Part shown: piece by piece, positions 57,566 through 64,000 of the stretch
How the letters are laid out: each line of letters begins with the position of its first letter
How positions within the stretch are numbered: the first letter of the stretch is position 1
From: Archegozetes longisetosus
Taxonomy: Eukaryota > Arthropoda > Arachnida > Sarcoptiformes > Trhypochthoniidae
NCBI GenBank assembly: GCA_018873245.2
Contig: JAEMBT020000008.1
Coordinates: 10,763,172-10,827,171, forward strand
Length of the DNA stretch: 64,000 bases
Direction: 5' to 3'
Position numbers and translations under genes: made by a program
The notes under the pieces: model-generated
The model's database searches: none
Told to the model about the DNA's origin: nothing
The model's input: only the letters and a program-made list of their open reading frames with translations

Positions 57566-58036
57566 AATAAATACAAAAAAGACAATATAACAGTTCAATT
57601 GTGATCGAAATTATATCCTAGATTCGACTTTTGGAATATCAGGATGGACCATAAGAATTAAGATTACCAATTTTTAATATTCATAAAGTTGGTTCCCATT
57701 GTGAACTTCATATGCATTAGTTAATAAACTTGATTTAAACAAAAATAGGTTTTAATTATCTAGCAGAAAATTATTTTACTTATTAATTCCAGAGAAAAAT
57801 ATTTATGCAAAACTATTATTAAAATTGAAGGCCTGTTTATTTGCTATTGAACATCAACTGACTTAAGTTAAGTAACGGTCTAAACATTTAGTTATGTATG
57901 GACCTGATAAATATTCCATTCAAAGGCCAAGGTTTTACTAAAATTTGAAATATATATTTGATTACAGACAAGTTGAAAACTTTTAAACTCTGATCAAATG
58001 ATGTTTAAATAGATGATAAGTTGATATAATTAAAAT
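57566..58036. other. 3' flank of the Old Yellow Enzyme gene
   Basis: No gene recognised. It contains the 3' untranslated region of the minus-strand gene that ends at 58037. Confidence 0.4.
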
Positions 58037-59566
58037 TTAATTATTGTTTTGGTCTTTTAATACAGTTTTCCTCCAATTTCCTAGTGAGAGCGACCCGATA
58101 GCCCATCCATATTGATTCGGATATTTGATTTGCTTGTCAGCCCCTAAAACATCTGCCGCATAGTATGGCCAGTGAGGGTTGTTTAGAAACGCTCGACCGA
58201 TGAAAATAAGAGTTGCAGTTCCGTCTTGTAGTATTTTTTCGGCAAACCCCGGGTTAACTATTTCACCGACTGCTGCAGTTGGGATTCCGACTTCTTTCTG
58301 TATGGTTCCAGCGGCTGATATTTGAACTGTATTTGTATTGATTCCTTGATATTTCACAGTAGAGACCACACCACCAGAACTGCAGTCCAGAAAATCAATG
58401 TTTAGTTTTTTCAATTCTTTTGCGAACTCAATAGTTTGAGGGATATCCCATCCATTGTCCACATAATCAGTTACTGAAACTCTAACTCCTAGAACAATGT
58501 CTTCAGGTATGGATTCGCGAACATCTTTAGCGATTTCTAGTCCCAAACGCATTCTATTCTCAAAGTTTCCTCCGTATTCATCAGACCTTAGATTAGTAAT
58601 CGGAGATAAGAACGTGCTAACGAGATATCCGTGAGCAAAATGCAGTTCAATTACCTGGTAATTAAATCAGATGATGATTAAGTTTCGATAAACTAACTTT
58701 TTTCTTAAGCTACGAAAAGTTTAGATTTATCATTTTTGAGACATGAATGTTATTCAATTTAAGGGAGAAAAGAATATGTTTAATTAATAAGAATGCAAAT
58801 TCTAATAGATAATTGGTTGAATTGTTGTCAAATGTTATTTTATGTGCAAAACGAAAGGTTTAAAATATGATTATGCCAAACGAAAAAGAATATTATATTT
58901 TATTATATGATATAATATATTGTTATTTTATTTTATATTTTACATTTGTATCTTTGAAATTTGCATAACTCAACTACTCTATTTTGAATTGTTGAATAAT
59001 TAAATTTTACAATATTGAATATTTACCTCAAATCCTGCTTTGACCGCACGTTTAGCCGCAGAAACGAATGCATTCTTAATGTCATTTATGTCTTCAACTG
59101 TCGCCGCTTTTGGTACTTTACATAACTGATCTCCAAAAGCGACGGCACTCGGACCTATTGTAGGCCAACCACCATCTTCATCAGCAACTGAATTACGTCC
59201 AACCGAAGGTGGAACTGCACTTGCCTTTCGTCCCGCGTGTGCTAATTGAATAGCAGGTACAGCGTCTTGAGATTTCAAGAACTTCACAATTCTAGACATG
59301 GGTTCAATTTGTTCGTTTTTCCAAAGTCCAGGACAACCGGAGCTTACCCTTCCTCTAGCCTCAACGCCAGTCGCCTCAACCATCACAAGTCCTGCGCCTC
59401 CAATGGCAGTCGATCCCAAATGGATTACATGCCAGTCATTGACAAATCCATCTTCACATGTGAAAGTACACATTGGGGAAACACATATTCGATTCTTAAG
59501 CGTAACGCCACGTATTTTCAACGGAGAGAATAAAAGTGATTGTGTCGTACCGTCTGGTGAACCCAT
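58037..59566 (-). CDS. Old Yellow Enzyme family ene-reductase (YqjM-like), 2 exons, 385 aa
   Basis: I infer exon 1 at 59566-59027 (180 codons) and exon 2 at 58654-58037 (205 codons plus stop), joined in phase 0 across a 372 bp GT-AG intron. The enzyme is an FMN-dependent TIM barrel that reduces activated C=C bonds with NAD(P)H. Family marks: SPMCTF with Cys33 near the flavin, as in YqjM-type enzymes; QLAHAGRK (107-114); the catalytic pair His185/His188 in IELHFAHGYL directly after the intron; YGGNFENR (207-214); and the late FIGRAFLNNPHW. The length is normal. The intron splits the barrel just before the active-site histidines. YqjM-like enzymes are mainly bacterial and fungal and patchy in animals. 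A role in detoxifying unsaturated carbonyls is plausible but inferred. Confidence 0.88.
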
Positions 59567-59609
59567 TATTAACCCATAAAGAAATAAACACTCTTAAAAA
59601 CTAATATTT

Positions 59610-61040
59610 ACTCTACTAGAGTATAAAATGTTCTATTAGAAAATGCCAATTTTTTAAGCAAATATAAAATTGTCTCACCTAGATCTCTATAATCTTTATA
59701 TCTATTGTCTTTTACAAAGCCCTTGAAACATATATGTCTAATCTTCATGTACTTCGATATCTTCAAGTCATTTCTGTACTATCAATATTCTGTACTTAAA
59801 TTTAAAGCATGAACTACAGATAAATAGTATAGTGATTACTATAATACTTTCCCAGTGATAATTTTCAGATTATGTTTACTCAATAATGGGGTGAACTGCA
59901 GTCAAAATTTGACTTAGAAATAAAGCCATGTTATGCCTTCTGATTCGAGCTCATAAAGCTAAACGCATAACTGGGGACTAAAATTAATTATTTATCCAGA
60001 ATTCTGAAACAAATACTCTATTAAAATCTTAGTAATATTAGACTTTGTTTGATTGCTATCTTTTATTTTCTTTAAAAATTATAAGTATTTAAAAATATAT
60101 TTAATAAAAAATATATATAAGAAATATAGCATAAGATTTAGACGTGATTTCATTATTTGATTGATAAATTAAAATATTATAAACATATTTAAAGGTTTTC
60201 ACATATTAAAAGATTTTTTCTTCTTTCTAACACTTTTCCACTTTCACTCAGAAGCATAATGAGGTCCACTCCTCGAGGTGTCCGTCCAAAAACTGACTCT
60301 TTTTACAAGTTTTTAAACATATCTTATATAAACAAAATATATTTGAATTGTTATTCTTTTGAAATACTCACCTCATCTCATAGCAAACGTTAATGTAATG
60401 ATAACCTTGAAAGCGTTAGTAAAGCATTACATAAAATATAAAGCATTTTAAAGATAACTGTTTGACAAACTATTTTGAAAGAATGAAAAATTGATTTAAA
60501 ATCAGACAATTCATATCTGCATAACAGTCATGATTAAAGTTTGTTAATTAGCAAAAACTGTTTGATATAGCAATGGAGATTATTGATTATTACTACAGGA
60601 AGTAAACTCTTAATATTTCGCAAACTATAATAATTTATTTCTTTATAGAAATTAAAATAATTCCATTTTTATATCACATTATAGAGTTTGAGCCATTTGA
60701 TAAATTTTAAATATGGCTTTATTTCTAAGTCAAGCTTTGACTGCAGTTCACTTCACTATAGAGTAAACATAATATGAAAATTGTCATCGAAAAAGTATTA
60801 AAGTATGTAATCACTATATTATTATTAATCTGATAGTTCATACTTTAAATTTAATATCAAAAGTATAGAAAAGACTTGAAGATACCGAAATACGTAATGA
60901 TTAGATATAAATGTGTTTCAAGAGCTTTGTAAAAGACAATAGATATAAAGCTTATAGAGCTCTAGGTAAGATAACTTGAGATTTGTATAAAAACTATTGC
61001 TATTTTCTAATGATAAAACATTTTATACTCTAGTATAACG
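59610..61040. repeat. Foldback element with R595 in its loop, beside the Old Yellow Enzyme start
   Basis: Arms of ~320 bp (59610-59929 and about 60712-61040) are inverted. They share TTTATACTCTA-type outer blocks and CTGCAGTTCAC and ACTTAGAAATAAAGCCAT inner blocks. R595 copy 4 and ~185 bp more occupy the loop. It begins about 45 bp upstream of the ATG at 59566, so it overlaps the likely promoter. Confidence 0.7.
59930..60525 (+). repeat. R595 repeat, copy 4
   Basis: Full-length copy (596 bp) beginning GTTATGCC and ending CTGCATAAC. AGCCAT on the left and AGTCAT on the right may be a 6 bp target duplication with one change. Confidence 0.8.
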
Positions 61041-61119
61041 AATATAATTTTTAAAAAATCTCTAATTTATTTCTTTATATTTAATAGTGGGCTCATCAGA
61101 CGGTATATAGACGCACATA

Positions 61120-61230
61120 AGATAACTTTGAGCTGCGCTACGCTTCATGCTCAATTTTGAACTTTTGTGAACTTTAAGCTCGAGCTCAAGGCTCACATTA
61201 GAGCTTCAAGCTGAATGGCAGTTTAAGCTC
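61120..61230. repeat. AGCTC-rich low-complexity tract
   Basis: Imperfect AGCTC/GAGCT units (TTGAGCTGCG, AAGCTCGAGCTCAAGGCTC, GAGCTTCAAGCTGA) like those at 18235-18410. Confidence 0.55.
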
Positions 61231-61278
61231 CAGAAAGCATTTCGTTTTATCAAAGGACCAGAATACAATCGTGGTATC

Positions 61279-62748
61279 AATTTAAAGTTAATATTAAATA
61301 GAGAAAATTTTGGTCCATGGGCTCCAATTGGGCCACTGATCATAAAAATCAAGTGATTATTCAAATCGGTAGTACTCGATGAGATAATTCTATTTCCGTT
61401 AAAATATTTTAGATACGTTCACTCATTCAGAAAATATGCTCATTTTTATGTTTTACCAATTTTATCGATTTCTTAGTAGGAGAAGCTTCACAAAAATTAT
61501 TGATTGATCCAAATGAATAGTACTCACCAAGCATAATCAATTCATCAAAGAGTTTTCAAGCCACGCGCATTAGTTCAAAAGATACGCCCACTTTTCAATT
61601 CTTTTAAACTTGACCATTTCTAAATGGGCGGAGCTTCATAAAGATTAAGGGTGGAGTAAACCCGATAGTTCTTGATGAGACAAATCAATTGATGATAAAA
61701 TCACTGAGCTAGGACCAGTGATTCAAAAGTTAAAAATTTTTGAATTTTTCTCTAAATCCTGGCCTCTAAGCGAGTTTTAACTCTTTAGCATAAAATGAAA
61801 AACTTTTATAAGAAGTGGACTCTCCCTAAACTCCTATTGGTAACGCTTTGAAACAGAGGTTATATAAAGGCTTGTAAAAAAAATATCACTAATTTTTCCT
61901 ATTTATGGAGAGCGAGAAGAATCACGACCGACTTCGTAAGCGAAGTTGTGATTCTTCGATTTCTTCTATACCTTTAACAATCCATAGTCTTGGTGTTGAG
62001 AAGAGAAATGAAATGTTCTTTTCAGAGCTTTAACCAATAGAAGATTAGGGAGAGTTCACTTCTTATAAAGGGTTTTCATTTTATACTAGAAGTTTAGAAC
62101 TCGCCTAAAGGCCAGAAATTTGAGAAAAATTCAAAAATTTGTAACTTTTGAACCACTGATCCTAGCTCAATGATTTTACCACCAACTGATTTGTCTCAAC
62201 AAGCACTCTCAGTTTGACTACTCTAAATAATACTATTAATCTCCGCCTTTCTACAAATCGTTCCACAAAAAGATTAATAAACTCAAAAACGTGTATCTTT
62301 AGAACTAGTGAAGCTAGCTCGATGATCATTGCATCAATTGATTTGTCTCATCAAGAACTATCGGGTTTACTCCACTCTTAATCTTTATGAAGCTCCGCCC
62401 ATTTAGAAATGGTCAAGTTTAAAAGAATTGAAAAGTGGGCGTATCTTTTGAACTAATGCGCGTGGCTTGAAAACTCTTTGATGAATTGATTATGCTTGGT
62501 GAGTACTATTCATTTGGATCAATCAATAATTTTTGTGAAGCTTCTCCTACTAAGAAATCGATAAAATTGGTAAAACATAAAAATGAGCATATTTTCTGAA
62601 TGAGTGAACGTATCTAAAATATTTTAACGGAAATAGAATTATCTCATCGAGTACTACCGATTTGAATAATCACTTGATTTTTATGATCAGTGGCCCAATT
62701 GGAGCCCATGGACCAAAATTTTCTCTATTTAATATTAACTGTAAATTG
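61279..62748. mobile_element. ~1.47 kb giant palindrome
   Basis: The left arm from about 61279 returns inverted to about 62748. The outer ~370 bp arms are close to identical, for example TTTTGGTCCATGGGCTCCAA and its complement. Inner segments such as AAATGGGCGGAGCTTCATAA also recur inverted, and the centre (about 61935) carries GAATCACGACCGACTTCG and GTTGTGATTCTTC. No protein is encoded. It is probably a foldback transposon, or two elements in inverted tandem. Confidence 0.8.
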
Positions 62749-62884
62749 TAACTGAACATAAGCATTGCAAAAATATAGAATGCATAATTTACAGTCCTTT
62801 TAATAACTTAAATTCATAATTGATTAACTACTGCAGCGCGAATTATAATATTGAACTAATCTTGTCTTATTTAAATACTCATTA

Positions 62885-63760
62885 TTAGGTAAAAATGAAG
62901 TTGTATATAGAATTGCACATCAATATTTGGCGATATCACAGATAACAGGCTGTGAAGCATACCCACAAACATACTTTGTTGGTGACACTCCCGATTTATT
63001 CGATGCAGTTGCAAATCAAGTAAAGACCGTCGGCAAATCATGGCTCGTATATTAAGATTTAGTAAACTATTTTACAGGACAAGTGATTGAGAATTTGGAA
63101 ATAGATATTCCTCTAAACGCCAATGAAATTAATGAAACTAATTATGAAATAACTTGGAAACCCTTACAAACGTTAACACAATTAAATTCCATTCGAGTAG
63201 ATTTTAGTGATCAAAGCATTAATTATCCATGGCGTGAAAGTGTGGTAGTCATCTCAGAAGAGCCATCAGGACTGAAGAAATCTTTTGCTTACAGGAAGGG
63301 AATTGATGGGAGGTATCCATCTTATGATTCAATACAAGTTCCGATACATTACTGTTCATCATCTTACTGCGATCAAAGTATTAGTAAAGTTACAATTATT
63401 TTCCATAAAGAAGATACTTCTTCCTCTTTATGGCCAAGCATAATAAGAATAGCAGCAGAAAATTTCGAGCCAAAAATAGTGTTAAGTGGAAGTGAAGAAA
63501 CGTTTTCAACATCGAATCGTGTTTTGGATGATAATCCATATAAATATTCAAATGAAACACATCTGAGATTCTTAAATGGTAAACTGACTGATGGACTTAA
63601 ATCACAGACACGAGGTTGGTACTGGAACGGAATGATGGGATAGGAGTTATATGAGACACAAATTTCTATTACGATCGATTTAAAGAGCGTATATACTGTA
63701 TCTGCTGTGAAGAAATGTATACTCATTTCGACAGAACAGCAGGAGTGAGTTGACCCGAAA
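62885..63760 (+). pseudogene. Dead gene with a discoidin-like C-terminal domain
   Basis: One frame reads YRIAHQYLAISQITGCEAY, then TPDLFDAVANQVKTVG. After a TAA at 63053-63055 it continues DLVNYFTGQVIENLEIDI and a 180-codon stretch with WRESVVVISEEPSG. The part NGKLTDGL, then GWYWNGMMG, a TAG at 63641-63643, then ISITIDLKSVYTVSAVKK looks like the start of an F5/8 (discoidin) sugar-binding domain. The upstream part may belong to a secreted enzyme, but I cannot name the family. Both stops lie inside otherwise continuous homology-like sequence, so it is a pseudogene or an unusually spliced gene. Confidence 0.5.
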
Positions 63761-64000
63761 AACTAATTGTTCTGATGGCACGGAATTGTCCACCAGTTCA
63801 TAGAGGTTAGTTAGTTTTGAGATTAGAGCTAGACTTCCTTAAGATCTTACCTTTCTGTTTTGAAAAACCTTCTTATATTGAGTATAAGCTCTGGTCCTGA
63901 ATTCATAACCTCTCTTGAGAGCCTCTCTAGCTTCGATAGAATCCCGGGCCCATAACAGTTTCAAGGTAGTAGGGTCTAACTATATGATCAATATTGATAA
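63761..64000. other. Window end, nothing recognised
   Basis: No gene or repeat is recognised in the last ~240 bases. Confidence 0.4.

Noticed and set aside
59246-59579. Plus-strand frames of 93-95 codons over the Old Yellow Enzyme
   Set aside because: Antisense shadows of exon 1.
48377-63643. Reassignment of TAG to an amino acid
   Set aside because: TAG appears inside several genes, but always along with frameshifts or in transposon relics, and at positions that fit Trp in some cases and other residues in others. Intact genes use standard coding. Pseudogene decay explains it.
1-64000. CRISPR arrays, bacterial operons, ribosome binding sites, or viral genomes
   Set aside because: The DNA is eukaryotic with spliced genes. 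No spaced direct-repeat array, no operon structure and no recognisable viral gene was found.

Overview
This 64 kb window is AT-rich eukaryotic nuclear DNA, almost certainly from an arthropod. It has spliced genes with GT-AG introns, three gustatory-receptor-like 7-transmembrane genes with phase-0 C-terminal introns, and a very dense load of class II transposons and foldback elements. An acariform mite or another small arthropod would fit, but nothing in the sequence fixes the species. Four genes look intact: an 8-exon GTPase-MACPF-Hint gene (5440-16882), an intronless polysaccharide-lyase-like gene (24048-24821), a 3-exon chemoreceptor (46268-47824) and a 2-exon Old Yellow Enzyme (58037-59566, minus). 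An intact Tc1-type transposase is also present (22191-23186, minus).

Layout. 1-5.4 kb: repeats, foldback elements and a mariner relic. 5.4-16.9 kb: the fusion gene, whose 4.7 kb second intron holds a foldback element, a dead Tc1 element and a small inverted-repeat element. 17-23.5 kb: a transposon graveyard with two SWIM zinc-finger elements that interrupt or abut an RCC1-repeat fragment, then the complete Tc1 element. 24-26.8 kb: the lyase gene and a decayed FUT8-like fucosyltransferase. 26.8-30.1 kb: GC-rich minisatellites, a (GA)33 tract, a solo LTR and nested repeats. 30.5-40.1 kb: two broken chemoreceptor paralogues separated by hAT-like and foldback elements. 41-46 kb: hAT-type elements and an unrecognised broken gene. 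46-50 kb: an intact chemoreceptor followed by a decayed glycoside hydrolase family 2 (GH2) gene. 51-57.6 kb: MITEs, a dead mariner, SINEs and a Helitron relic. 58-59.6 kb: Old Yellow Enzyme. 59.6-64 kb: two large foldback structures and a dead gene with a discoidin-like domain.

The most interesting item is the 1063-codon fusion. It reads through eight exons with matching splice phases and carries a P-loop GTPase domain, a MACPF domain, a Hedgehog/intein-type Hint domain with candidate catalytic residues, and an unassigned C-terminal domain. A plausible but untested idea is that the GTPase controls membrane-attack-type assembly and Hint self-processing matures or anchors the protein. The lyase, Old Yellow Enzyme and dead GH2 gene all resemble bacterial or fungal families, so the region also looks like a landing zone for horizontally acquired metabolic genes in different states of domestication or decay. 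All exon joins and homologies were read by eye and not tested by search.
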